Of a stretch of 64,000 nt of DNA, positions 1 to 8,913 are shown piece by piece. Each line of letters begins with the position of its first letter. Position 1 is the first letter of the stretch. The notes beneath the pieces are model-generated. The model was not told the origin of the DNA. It was given only the letters and a program-made list of their open reading frames with translations, and searched no databases. The DNA comes from PALSA-607 sp963825425. GTDB lineage: Bacteria; Actinomycetota; Actinomycetes; Acidothermales; Acidothermaceae. The position numbers and the translations under genes are program-made. The stretch lies in contig CAWGTF010000011.1 in the NCBI GenBank assembly GCA_963825425.1, positions 434,001 to 498,000 of the forward strand, read 5' to 3'.

Positions 1-371
1 AGCGCCGCGGGCGGATGCTCGACCCAGTCCAGTAACTCGGCGACAACTCGAATCGGCTCCGGGCTGCGGAACGACTGCGTCGGATTGCCTGGGAACTTCT
101 TGTCGGTCAGGTTCGGATCATCTTCAAATTCGCCCGTCGGCTCAACGACGTAGATGCGCCCTGGGCCGTCGCCAGCAGCTAGTTCCGCACCCCACGTCGC
201 CGCGTCGAGAGTCGCGGTGAAGTAGATGTAGTTCATCACCCGACCACGCTCGAAGTTCGACTCTCGCCCCGGCGCCAGTAACTCGCCAACCGCGAGGTCC
301 GCCTTCGTGCCATGGAGGTATACGCCAGGTTGATAGACCTCAAAGGGCACCGGCGCCCGCGTTGTGGTCAT
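1..371 (-). CDS. arr: Rifamycin ADP-ribosyltransferase Arr (C-terminus cut by window edge)
   Basis: Reading leftward from the ATG at 369-371 gives 123 codons without a stop, running off the window. The translation matches the Arr family throughout: YLHGTKADLAVGELL near residue 18, NYIYFTATLDAATWGAELAA around 50-69, then IYVVEPTGEFEDDP and TDKKFPGNPTQSF. Arr enzymes transfer ADP-ribose from NAD+ to the C23 hydroxyl of rifamycins and inactivate them. Family members are about 140 residues, so roughly 20 C-terminal residues lie outside. It is divergent from the VOC gene, with only 57 bp between. No frame break is seen in the visible part. Identity is strong; actual resistance is inferred from the family. 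Confidence 0.93.
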   Translation of the reverse strand, partial: MTTTRAPVPFEVYQPGVYLHGTKADLAVGELLAPGRESNFERGRVMNYIYFTATLDAATWGAELAAGDGPGRIYVVEPTGEFEDDPNLTDKKFPGNPTQSFRSPEPIRVVAELLDWVEHPPAA

Positions 372-428
372 GTGGCCGAGGTTAGCCGAGGGGTATGACC
401 GTCGAGGAAGTCTCGGCAGTATGGGCGA

Positions 429-1073
429 GTGGCGGACGCGGGCATGCACATCGATCACATCGTTATCGGGGTCAGCGACCTCGATAACGCTACGGCACAG
501 TTCGAGGATCGCTACGGTCTGACCGCTATCGAGGGTGGGCGCCATCCGGGCTGGGGCACCGCGAATCGGTTGGTTCCGCTGGGGGCTGCCTATCTCGAAC
601 TCGTAACTGTCGTTGACCGGGCTGAGGCGTCCAACAGCGAGTTCGGGCGATGGGTATCGACCCTGATGCAAGCCAACTCGAGATTCGGCTGGGCGGTGCG
701 GACCGACGATCTGGATCGCACCGCATCGCGTCTGGGCCTCGAGGTCGCCCAGGGCTCGCGACGATCGCAAAGCGGGCAGCTGCTGCACTGGCGCATCGCC
801 GGGGTGGCCCACGCGGCGCGCGACAGTTCGCTCCCATTCTTCATTGAGTGGGGTGCCAGCACTCCGCTGCCGGGCCGGGCCGCGGTCGTACACAGCGCCG
901 GCGCGGTCGCGCTGGGAGAAGTGACGATCAATGGAAACGAGCACCGACTTCACGAATGGGTAGGAACTAGATCCTTGCCAATCCGAGTCACGCCGGGCAT
1001 CACCCAAGGAGTGGCGAGCTTCACCGTGGTGAGGTCGACGAACACCATCGTCGTCAATCCCGACGACTGGTAG
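429..1073 (+). CDS. VOC/glyoxalase-like domain protein
   Basis: A 214-residue protein opening with IDHIVIGVSDLDNATAQFED, the first beta-alpha unit of vicinal-oxygen-chelate (glyoxalase-like) folds, followed by a second half with FFIEWG near residue 138. It resembles the glyoxalase-like domain family found as single copies in actinobacteria. Substrate is unknown. The GTG at 429 opens the frame; an ATG at 444 directly before HIDHIVIG is an equally plausible start. It is divergent from arr, but nothing here links it to antibiotic resistance. Confidence 0.75.
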   Translation: MADAGMHIDHIVIGVSDLDNATAQFEDRYGLTAIEGGRHPGWGTANRLVPLGAAYLELVTVVDRAEASNSEFGRWVSTLMQANSRFGWAVRTDDLDRTASRLGLEVAQGSRRSQSGQLLHWRIAGVAHAARDSSLPFFIEWGASTPLPGRAAVVHSAGAVALGEVTINGNEHRLHEWVGTRSLPIRVTPGITQGVASFTVVRSTNTIVVNPDDW

Positions 1074-1102
1074 CTAGGCAGAATCCCGGTCGGCGGTAAC
1101 GA

Positions 1103-2323
1103 TCAGGTGCGCCTCGGGGTAGCGGTCGGGGTGATCCAGACGGAGGCGTGTGCCGGTGCGACGGCTTGGTTGACCGCATGGCGCAGTTCTTGGTTGATCG
1201 TGTCGAGGTCGACGGCGTCGCGGAGCCGGATCGTGAACGCGGCGATGATCGAGTCGGCGTCGTAGCGGGCGCGGTTGAAGCGGCGGTCGACAAGCCGTTG
1301 GACGCGGCGGCGCAGCGGGTTGAATAGCGCTGCTGCGGCGAGCGTCGAGGCCGCGACGCCGACCGGGGAGGAGAACGGCAGGACACTCGTGGTCAGCGCG
1401 ACCAGGCCGAGGAAGACGATGGCCAGCAGACCCGTAACGACGAGGTAGGAGAGCGTGCGGCTGATCAAGCGGTCGATCTCGTACAGCCGGTATTTCAGGA
1501 TCCCGACGCCGATCGCGAGCGGGATGGCGGTCAGGCCCACGGCGGCGATGTCGGTGGCGACGATTCCCGCGCTGCTCGTGTTGTTGGTCGAGACGATGAA
1601 GATCGAGACGACTGACACGGCGCCGCCGCTCATCAGCCACGTCAGTTGCTTACGTCGCTCCCCAGTGGCGCGCCGCCAGGTCGCCGCCTGCCGCATGACG
1701 AACGCGATCAGTAGCAGGAGAACGATCGGGGCCGCGGCCCAGCCGATCGCGCCTGCAGTTTCGGGAAAGCGCGCTGGCTTCCCGGGATAGTTTCCGACGT
1801 CGTCGACGTCGAACCCCGCGCCGATGTGGAGGGTCGCCTGCGATAGCGACCAGAAGCTGCAGAACCAGACTCCAGCACCGGCGTAGACAATCAGCGGGAC
1901 GCGCCAGCGCCTCGAAGCGAGGCGACCGTCGGGAAAGAGCGCGACGGCGACGCCGAGCAGCACGAATCCGGGCACCCAGCACGGCTCGGCGGCGAGCGCG
2001 ACGCGACCAAGCGGTAGCCGGCCGCCGTGCTGGTGGTAGTCGAGGACGACGTACAGGACCGCGACGGCGTATGCGGCAAAGAACGCGGCTGCGACGAGCA
2101 GCATCCAGCCGATCGGGTTCGACGGCTGCCGACGGGCGACCACCAGCCCGACGGCAGCCACGATCGTGATGATCAGGAGCAGCACCCCGTCGAACGATGC
2201 GCGCAGGTCGTGCGCGAGGACCGTGAGTAGACAGCCCGCGGCGACCGCGACCGCGGTCAAGCCGCCCAGCGCAAGCGAAACCCGCGGCGGTGTCAGTACG
2301 CGCCGGAACCCGTTCGCTCTCAC
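1103..2323 (-). CDS. Multi-pass membrane protein, sensor-kinase input-like, paralogue A
   Basis: A 406-residue protein with about eight hydrophobic segments. Landmarks are NPIGWMLL near residue 69, ALFPDGRLASRRWR near 128, GILKYRLYEIDRLISRTLSY near 270 and a basic NPLRRRVQRLVDRRFNRARY stretch near 335, followed by a short coiled region ending in HASVWI. The same landmarks occur in the two proteins at 26250-28624. In actinobacteria this module can precede a histidine kinase domain, but no H-box or ATPase domain follows here. Function is unknown; a membrane input or scaffold role is inference. Confidence 0.8.
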   Translation of the reverse strand: MRANGFRRVLTPPRVSLALGGLTAVAVAAGCLLTVLAHDLRASFDGVLLLIITIVAAVGLVVARRQPSNPIGWMLLVAAAFFAAYAVAVLYVVLDYHQHGGRLPLGRVALAAEPCWVPGFVLLGVAVALFPDGRLASRRWRVPLIVYAGAGVWFCSFWSLSQATLHIGAGFDVDDVGNYPGKPARFPETAGAIGWAAAPIVLLLLIAFVMRQAATWRRATGERRKQLTWLMSGGAVSVVSIFIVSTNNTSSAGIVATDIAAVGLTAIPLAIGVGILKYRLYEIDRLISRTLSYLVVTGLLAIVFLGLVALTTSVLPFSSPVGVAASTLAAAALFNPLRRRVQRLVDRRFNRARYDADSIIAAFTIRLRDAVDLDTINQELRHAVNQAVAPAHASVWITPTATPRRT

Positions 2324-2368
2324 CCGCCAGAATCTAGGCCCAAGACCGTTCCGGCAGCGTTACGGAGT

Positions 2369-3478
2369 TTGACGGAACCAACGATTACCGTGTCGCATCC
2401 AAGCCGCGTGACCACAGTCCAGCGGGTGTCGAGAGCCGCGAGGCCCGCGCTGGCGTTGGGTGCTGCGGTGTTCGTCCTGGCCGTCTGCGCCTCCGCAGCG
2501 AGGGTTGGGCGATCGCCCGCAAGCACGGGAGCATCTTCACCAGTTGGTCACCCGACCGCGACAGGTTCAGACGCTGCCGCCCGAACGCCCTGCGCAGACC
2601 CCTACCCCGTCACACCGAGCCCGGTGCAGCCCGCAGTGCCGGGCGTTTCGGCTGACGGCAACATCGCTGAGAGCTGGAGTTTGGACGACGCAATCTCGGT
2701 CGCACCCGCAGCCGGCGCGGCGCCCGTCATCAGCCAGCAACGTGCCTTGTGCACGTTGCTGGCTGCATCAGACATCAGAGGTTCCGGGCTGATCGGCGAC
2801 GACCTGACCCTGATTCTTGGCAGGGTGACGGTCAGCGATGCGCTGGTGGCCGCACCTGACCCGATTGACCCCGGACTTCCGGCGGTGACCGCGTTTCATT
2901 CGCGGCTGGCCTGGGTCGCGGTGGTCGACCCGCCGATCAGGGCCGCGTGCCCATCGACGCCGCCACCGGTCAGCTCGTCCGGTTCACCAGGTGATGGCGA
3001 TGCCCCCCAGTACGTCGGGGCCCCGCAGCTGGTGCCGTATCAGCTGGTTGTTTTGGATGCGACCACCGGGACCGACGGCTTGGTCTACGGGGCGCGCACC
3101 AACAATCCCTGCGCCTCGGGCGCTTTGGATGGTCCCTACCTTCGCCCGATCGTGGTCACGGTCTCGGTACCGTGGCGGCTGATCAGCCGCGATCCCGGCG
3201 GTTTGTTCGCCACCATCGCGCTGGCAGTGCGGACCTGCGACAACAACGTCAGCGAGTACGGCGACGCGTACGCCACCGCCGAAGGTGTCGTGGAGTTCGA
3301 CGTGAGCCGACCGATCGCCACCTGCGGCACCAGCAACGAATCGGTTCAGACGTTACACGGGCCCGCCGCCGGCGATCGGCTCGCGACGACCCTCACGCAC
3401 GCGGCGACGGGCTTCGTCGACGCCTACCCGCTCCCGCAAGCCTTCCAACCATTCCCGACCGCGACTCCGGCCGGCTAG
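2369..3478 (+). CDS. Exported or membrane-anchored hypothetical protein
   Basis: A 369-residue protein with a single N-terminal hydrophobic segment (about residues 27-46, LALGAAVFVLAVCASAA) followed by a Ser/Thr/Pro-rich linker and a long extracytoplasmic part with paired cysteines (for example CADPYP, RAACPST, NNPCASG, VRTCDNN). I do not recognise the family. The opening codon is TTG, 45 bp from the divergent membrane gene. It converges on the metallo-hydrolase with a 4-bp overlap of stop codons. Confidence 0.65.
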   Translation: MTEPTITVSHPSRVTTVQRVSRAARPALALGAAVFVLAVCASAARVGRSPASTGASSPVGHPTATGSDAAARTPCADPYPVTPSPVQPAVPGVSADGNIAESWSLDDAISVAPAAGAAPVISQQRALCTLLAASDIRGSGLIGDDLTLILGRVTVSDALVAAPDPIDPGLPAVTAFHSRLAWVAVVDPPIRAACPSTPPPVSSSGSPGDGDAPQYVGAPQLVPYQLVVLDATTGTDGLVYGARTNNPCASGALDGPYLRPIVVTVSVPWRLISRDPGGLFATIALAVRTCDNNVSEYGDAYATAEGVVEFDVSRPIATCGTSNESVQTLHGPAAGDRLATTLTHAATGFVDAYPLPQAFQPFPTATPAG

Positions 3479-4119
3479 AGGTCCACCGACTCGGTCGCGG
3501 CTAGCCGGGTGTAGGTAGTGCCGTAGGTCGCGGCCACGGTGCCGACCAGTCGGTCGACGAGTGCAGAGCCGATGTCGCTCAGCAACGCGTCGTGGATCTG
3601 GAACGCGCGCGGTGCACGGACCGCGGCCGCGAAGTCGATGACCTCGCCGATCTTCGACCACGGTGCATGGATCGGGATCAACAACGTCTCGACCGGAACC
3701 TGAGGCACCATGAACGAATCGCCCGGGTGGTAGAGCGCGCCCTCGACGAGGTAGCCGACGTTCGCGACTGGCGCGGCGATCAGCGGGTGGATCAACGCAT
3801 GCAGACCACCGAAGGTGCGAACCGCGAAACCGCCGGCACTGAAGGATTCACCGGCGCCAACCGCAGTCACCCGGTCACCGAGTGACGCGAGCAATTCGGC
3901 AACCGGCGCGGGTGCCCAGACCCGCAGCGCCGCATCGGCCTGCGCCGCCGCGAGGAGGGCGGGCGCATCGATGTGATCAGCGTGCTCGTGGGTGATGAGT
4001 ACGGCGTGCGCGCCGTCGAGGGCGAGCTGCGTCTCGGAGAACGTCCCGGGGTCGATGACCAGAGCCCGGCCGCCGTCGTCCAGCCGTACGCAGGAGTGGG
4101 TGTACTTGGTCAGTCGCAT
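3475..4119 (-). CDS. MBL-fold metallo-hydrolase (UlaG-like)
   Basis: A metallo-beta-lactamase-fold protein of 214 residues starting MRLTKYTHSCVRL, the usual opening of this actinobacterial group. The metal-binding motif THEHADH lies around residue 43; a later GDSF and IPIHAPW supply further ligand positions. An ATG nine bases upstream (4128) is possible, but the internal one fits the family N-terminus better. Substrate is unknown; relatives are cytoplasmic hydrolases. It is divergent from alr, with under 50 bp between starts. Confidence 0.83.
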   Translation of the reverse strand: MRLTKYTHSCVRLDDGGRALVIDPGTFSETQLALDGAHAVLITHEHADHIDAPALLAAAQADAALRVWAPAPVAELLASLGDRVTAVGAGESFSAGGFAVRTFGGLHALIHPLIAAPVANVGYLVEGALYHPGDSFMVPQVPVETLLIPIHAPWSKIGEVIDFAAAVRAPRAFQIHDALLSDIGSALVDRLVGTVAATYGTTYTRLAATESVDL

Positions 4120-4166
4120 GGGAACCATCCCATCACAGCGGCGCTGCGCACTGGCAGGATGTCGCC

Positions 4167-5344
4167 GTGACGTATCGCGATCCGGCGGTCGCCGCGGCTG
4201 CCTTGCGCGCCGCGGCTCGCGTCGATCTCGGCGCGATCTCGTCGAACGTTTCGCGCATCAAGGAGATCGTCGGTCCGGCTGACGTCATGGCCGTGGTGAA
4301 GGCCGAGGGCTACGGGCACGGACTCGTGCAGAGCGCGATCGCTGCCGTCGAGGGCGGCGCCAGCTGGCTCGGCGTCGCGTTCCTCGAGGAGGCGCTCGCG
4401 CTGCGGGCGGCCGGCATCGGCGGTCGGATCCTGTGCTGGCTTGGCACGCCGGGCGAACCGGTCGCCGAGGCGATCACAGCGGACGTCGACCTGTCGGCGT
4501 CCGCGCCGTGGGCCGTCGCCGAGATCGCGAACGCTGCACTCGAGGTCGGCCGTGTTGCGCGCGTGCATCTGAAGGTCGACACCGGTCTGTCGCGCGGCGG
4601 CGCGGTGGTGGGCGACTGGCCAGAACTCGTTGCAAGCAGCGGCGAAGGCGCGTTCGGACGGATACCTCGAGATCGTCGGCATCTGGTCGCATCTCGTGCA
4701 TGGAAGCAATCCGGCGCATCCAACGACGGCGCTGCAAATCAGGGCGTTCTCCGACGCGCTGGCCTACGCAGCCACGGTTGGGGTGACGCCCGCAGATTCG
4801 GCACCTTGCGAACTCGGGCGGCTTGCTGCTCGTGCCCGGCACCCGCTTCGACCTCGTGCGCGCCGGACTCGCCGTGTATGGCCTGTCACCGGTTCCTGAC
4901 CAGCGCGACTCGGCGTCGTTCGGCTTGCGGCCGGCGATGACGCTGACCGCGCGGTTGGCGTTGACGAAGAAAGTGCCTGCGGGTACAGGGGTTTCCTACA
5001 GTCACCGCTACGTGACGCCGGTACCGACGACGCTCGGGCTGGTTCCGCTGGGCTACGCCGACGGCATCGCGCGGACGGCGACCAACCGCGCCGAGGTGCT
5101 CGTGCGCGGCCGGTCGAGCACCGTGCGCCGCACGATCTCGGGCACCGTGTGCATGGATCAGTTCGTGGTCGACCTCGGCCCAGGCAGTGATGATTTCGCC
5201 GCGGGTGACGAGGTTGTGCTGTTCGGCCCGGGCGACCGTGGCGAGCCGACGGCGCAGGACTGGGCGGACGCATGCGACACGATCTCGTACGAGATCGTGA
5301 CCCGCATCGGGGTGCGGGTGCCGCGGGTGTACGAGGGTGCCTGA
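4167..5344 (+). CDS. alr: Alanine racemase (two frame breaks)
   Basis: PLP-dependent racemase making D-alanine for peptidoglycan. RVDLGAISSNVSRI and the PLP-lysine segment VVKAEGYGHG lie in the first frame (4167 GTG start). Substrate-side segments GIWSHLVHG and NSGGLLLVPGTRFD need two frame changes, near 4629 and 4792. The C-terminal part has VSYSHRYVTP, VPLGYADG with the catalytic tyrosine region, and VCMDQFVVDLG. Removing one extra base at each point restores a normal full-length enzyme of about 391 residues. It is the first gene of the overlapping alr-udg-tsaEB-rimI-tsaD run. The breaks are probably sequence errors because this is normally an essential gene. Confidence 0.92.
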
Positions 5345-5912
5345 CCGCGACTGGGCGGATCTCGCGGCGCAGATGCGTTCATGCGTCGCGTGCGCAGAAC
5401 TCGCGGCCACCCGCACCAACGTCGTCGTCGGAACCACGCCCGCCGCCGGCGCCAAGGTGCTCCTTGTCGGTGAGGCACCGGGGGCCACCGAGGACCAGAC
5501 CGGCCTGCCGTTCGTCGGCCGCGCCGGCGCATTGCTCGACGAGTTGCTGGCCGAGGTCGGCCTGCCGCGCGCCGAGCGTCGCGGTGGCGAACGTCTTGAA
5601 GTGCCGGCCGCCAGGCAACCGCGCGCCGTCGAAGGTCGAGGCCGCCAACTGTCGACCGCTTCTTGGCCGCGCAGATCGCGCATCGTCGAGCCGCGGGTGA
5701 TCTGCGCGCTCGGTGGTACCGCCGCGCAGTGGTTCTTCGGAACCGGCGCCAAGATCGGGCAACTGCGCGGCCGACCGCACGACGTCGAAGGCCGCCAAGT
5801 CGTGTCGACCTACCACCCGTCGGCGGCGATCAGATTCGGTCCGGCCGGGATGCCGCGAGCGGCGTTGCGCGACGACCTGGCCCTCGTCGCCCTGCTCGCG
5901 GCGGCACCGTGA
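5337..5912 (+). CDS. udg: Family-4 uracil-DNA glycosylase, [4Fe-4S] type (three frame breaks)
   Basis: DNA repair enzyme excising uracil. The first frame has the paired cysteines of RSCVACAEL and the active-site block GEAPGATEDQTGLPFVGRAG. Between about 5577 and 5681 the reading frame is wrong: removing single extra bases near 5577, 5658 and 5681 restores VANVLKCRPPGNRAPSKVEA, the NC pair that completes the Fe-S ligands, and then VEPRVICALGGTAA. The HPSAAIRFGP motif follows. Three insertions bring the end back into the original frame, so a naive ORF caller sees one intact but partly wrong protein. It starts inside the last codons of alr. Confidence 0.88.
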   Translation: MPDRDWADLAAQMRSCVACAELAATRTNVVVGTTPAAGAKVLLVGEAPGATEDQTGLPFVGRAGALLDELLAEVGLPRAERRGGERLEVPAARQPRAVEGRGRQLSTASWPRRSRIVEPRVICALGGTAAQWFFGTGAKIGQLRGRPHDVEGRQVVSTYHPSAAIRFGPAGMPRAALRDDLALVALLAAAP

Positions 5913-6410
5913 TCGCTACGCGAGACGCCGTGAGTCGCATCGAGATCCCCACCGCCCAGGACATGCGAGACCTGGGTGTTCGCATCGCCCGGATCCTTGC
6001 GCCCGGCGACCTGGTCGTGCTCGACGGTCCGCTGGGCGCCGGCAAGACGACGCTCGCCCAGGGAATCGGGGCCGGACTCGGCGTGCGCGGCGACGTGACG
6101 TCGCCAACCTTCGTGATCGCCCGCGTGCACCCGTCACTGACCGACGGGCCGCCGCTCGTGCACGCCGACGCCTATCGCGTCGCACGGCCCGCTGGAGATA
6201 GACGATCTCGATCTCGACGCCTCGGTCGCTGATTCGGTGACGATCGTCGAATGGGGGAGAGGTCTCGTCGAGGGACTCGCACCAGACCGGCTCGACATCG
6301 CGATCTCCAGGACGGTGGGCGGCGAAAGCGAGGTCCGCCAGGTCGAGATCACGACACAAGGCAAGCGATGGGACGGCGTGGGGCTGGGCGAACTGCTCGG
6401 GAACCACTAG
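5909..6410 (+). CDS. tsaE: tRNA t6A synthesis ATPase TsaE (one frame break)
   Basis: The P-loop LDGPLGAGKTTLAQGIGAG near residue 35 and SPTFVIARVH mark TsaE, the ATPase that drives the TsaB-TsaD complex in threonylcarbamoyl-adenosine formation on ANN-decoding tRNAs. After HADAYRV the frame breaks near 6188; removing one base gives PLEIDDLDLDASVADSV then VEWGRGLVEGLAPDRLDI, the normal C-terminal half. The GTG start overlaps the udg stop as GTGA. About 166 residues after repair, normal for the family. Confidence 0.9.
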
Positions 6411-6436
6411 CGCGGTAGCCGGTTACGCTCTTGCGT

Positions 6437-7081
6437 GTGCTGCTCCTCGCCTTCGACACGTCGACACCAGCGGTGACCGTCGCGGTACACGACGGAACCC
6501 AGGTGCTGGCCGCGCGCACGGTCGTCGACGCGCGCCGGCACGGTGAGCTGTTGGCACCAGGCATCGCTCGCGTTCTCGCTGACGCGAGCAGGTCGGCGTC
6601 CGATCTGACTGGCATTGCCGTTGGGGTCGGACCAGGTCCGTTCACCGGGTTGCGCATCGGTTTGATGACGGCGCGTGCGATGGGCGACGCGCTCGACGAT
6701 TCCGGTCGTCCGGCGTCTGCACGCTCGATGTGATCGCCGCGGCGGTGGTGAGTGCGCAACCGTTCATCGTCGCCACCGATGCTCGCCGCCGCGAGGTCTA
6801 CTGGGCCACCTACGACGCAGCAGGCGCGCGCATCGACGGGCCGCGGGTCGAACGACCGGCGGACGTCGAGTGGCGCGGGTCCGGCGTATGGTGCGGGCGC
6901 GTTGATGTATCCGGACGCGTTCGCCGACGCGCGGCGACCGGAATTCCCGGACGCCGGTGTGCTCGCCACGATGGTCGCGACCGGTCGTGCGGTGGTGCTG
7001 CCACCAGATCCGCTGTACCTGCGTCGGCCCGATGCCGTCGAGCCCAGCCCTCGTCGTCCGGTCGCAGCGGTGACGCCGTGA
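6437..7081 (+). CDS. tsaB: tRNA t6A synthesis protein TsaB (three frame breaks)
   Basis: Actin-like fold partner of TsaD. LLLAFDTSTPAVTVAVHDG opens the protein and VGVGPGPFTGLRIGLMTARA follows near residue 60. Extra bases near 6698, 6711 and 6877 must be removed to join IPVVGVCTLDVIAAAVV, the central TDARRREVYWATYD block and the C-terminal GPAYGAGALMYPDAF part. The repaired protein is about 213 residues, normal for TsaB. GTG at 6437 or TTG at 6431 could start it. The stop overlaps the rimI start as GTGA. Confidence 0.88.
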
Positions 7082-7599
7082 ACGCGCGGCGGCAACCGGC
7101 GCAAAGCTCGGTGTCGCTGCAGCCGATGCGGTGGTGGGACGTCGACGGTGTGATGGAGCTCGAACGTGACTTGTTCGGCAACGAGTGCTGGACCGTCGCG
7201 ATGTTCTGGTCCGAACTTGCTGAGCCAGAAACGCGGTTCTATCTCGTCGCACGCGACGGTGCCGAGATCGTCGGCTACGCAGGTCTTTGCGCCTACCCCG
7301 AGGAGTCGTTCGTCCAGACGATTGCGGTGAAGCGCGATCGGCAGGGCACCGGGATCGGTACCAAGCTCTTGACGGCGTTGATCGACGAGGCACGCCGGCG
7401 CGACGAACCGATGGTCGGTCTGGAGGTCCGCGCCGACAACCAGGTCGCTCAGCGCATGTATCAGGGGTTTGGCTTCGAGCAGGTCGGCATCCGCAAGGGC
7501 TACTACCAGCCGAGCGACACCGACGCGGTGCTGATGGTGCTGAATCTCGCCGGGGTCGATGTGTCGAAATGGGCACCGGCCGATGGCTCCGACGCGTGA
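7078..7599 (+). CDS. rimI: Ribosomal protein S18 alanine N-acetyltransferase (GNAT family)
   Basis: GNAT acetyltransferase of 173 residues. The acetyl-CoA loop VKRDRQGTGIGTKLL lies near residue 82, and the C-terminal LEVRADNQVAQRMYQGFGFE block is typical of RimI. RimI acetylates the N-terminus of S18; in actinobacteria it is commonly encoded between tsaB and tsaD, as here. The GTG start overlaps the tsaB stop (GTGA), and the stop overlaps the tsaD ATG by one base. This gene shows no frame break. Confidence 0.9.
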   Translation: MNARRQPAQSSVSLQPMRWWDVDGVMELERDLFGNECWTVAMFWSELAEPETRFYLVARDGAEIVGYAGLCAYPEESFVQTIAVKRDRQGTGIGTKLLTALIDEARRRDEPMVGLEVRADNQVAQRMYQGFGFEQVGIRKGYYQPSDTDAVLMVLNLAGVDVSKWAPADGSDA

Positions 7600-8637
7600 T
7601 GGTCGCAGCTTCGCAAGCTCTGGTGCTCGGCATCGAGACGTCGTGCGACGAGACCGGCGTTGGCATCGTGCGCGGCACCACGTTGCTGGCCAACGCGGTC
7701 GCCTCGAGTGTCGAGGAGCACGCACGATTCGGCGGTGTTGTTCCCGAGGTAGCGAGCCGTGCGCATCTCGACGCGATGGTGCCCGCAGTGCACCGCGCCC
7801 TTGCGGACGCCGGAATTGCGATGCGCGACGTCGACGCGATCGCCGTCACGTCAGGACCAGGACTTGCCGGCGCGTTGCTTGTCGGGGTCGCGGCCGCGAA
7901 GGCGTACGCACTCGCGTTCGACAAGCCGCTGTATGGCGTCAACCATCTGTCGGCGCATGTCGCCGTCGACGTCCTCGAACACGGGCCGCTGCCCGAGCCG
8001 TGCGTGGCGTTGCTGGTGTCAGGCGGCCACTCGTCGTTGTTACTCGTTCCCGACCTCACCCGTGAGGTGCACTCGCTCGGCTCGACGGTCGACGATGCGG
8101 CGGGCGAGGCATTCGACAAGGTCGCCCGCGTGCTCGGGCTGCCGTTTCCGGGCGGCCCGCAAATCGACCGGGTGGCGTTGGCCGGCGATCCTTCGACGAT
8201 CGCGTTCCCGCGTGGCAAGTCCGACGACGGCAGCCTCGATTTCTCCTTCTCTGGACTCAAGACCGCCGTCGCCCGCTGGGTCGAGGCTCGTGAGCGGGCG
8301 GGTGAACCGGTGCCGGTAGCCCATGTGGCGGCTTCGTTCCAGGAGGCCGTGGTCGATGTCTTGACCATGAAGGCGATTGCTGCGTGCCGGGCTCACGGCG
8401 TCGATTACCTCGTGATTGGCGGCGGCGTCGCCGCCAACTCGAGGCTTCGCGCCGTCGCTCGGACAACGCTGCGAGTCGGCCGGGATCACGCTGCGAATAC
8501 CAAGGCCGGGTTTATGCACTGATAACGGTGCGATGGTGGCTGCACTGGGTACCCGACTAGTGGAGGCCGGCGTGCCGGCGTCCGATCTCGATTTGCCGGC
8601 CGATCCGTCGATGCCAATAACAGAGGTGAAGGTGTGA
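7599..8637 (+). CDS. tsaD: tRNA N6-adenosine threonylcarbamoyltransferase TsaD (one frame break)
   Basis: Catalytic subunit of t6A synthesis. LVLGIETSCDETGVGIV opens the protein, the metal-binding HLSAH motif lies near residue 115, and VALLVSGGHSSLLLV and FPGGPQIDR follow. Near 8460 one extra base shifts the frame; without it the C-terminus reads QRCESAGITLRIPRP, LCTDNGAMVA and on to the stop at 8635-8637. About 345 residues after repair, normal for bacteria. The ATG is separated from the rimI stop by a one-base overlap. Confidence 0.93.
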
Positions 8638-8913
8638 TCGCACGCATGTGGGAGACCCGGATCAGCGAGGGTCAGCTCGACGAGTTCTGCACATGGGTGA
8701 AGACCACGGCGTGGCCGCAGTTCTTGGCAGCGCCGGGCTTCGGTGGCGGCGAGTTCTACCGCTCTGACGCACAGGATCGCGCCGTCATCGTCACGCGGTG
8801 GGCAACCACCGAGGCACTTGGCTGCCGGCAACGAGTGGTTCGACCTCGGCGCCGAACGCTTCGTCGCCCGCGAGCCGGAAGCGTGGGAGTTCACCCCTGT
8901 CGACGTGGGGTGA
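8634..8913 (+). CDS. Small ABM-type monooxygenase domain protein (one frame break)
   Basis: About 92 residues: ARMWETRISEGQLDEFCTWV, then EFYRSDAQDRAVIVTRWA, with the pattern of antibiotic-biosynthesis-monooxygenase (dimeric alpha-beta barrel) proteins. One extra base near 8822 must go to read GNEWFDLGAERFVAREPEAW and the stop at 8911. The GTG start overlaps the tsaD stop as GTGA, so it is translationally coupled to the t6A operon. Substrate unknown. The end overlaps the converging methyltransferase by 23 bp. Confidence 0.7.
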
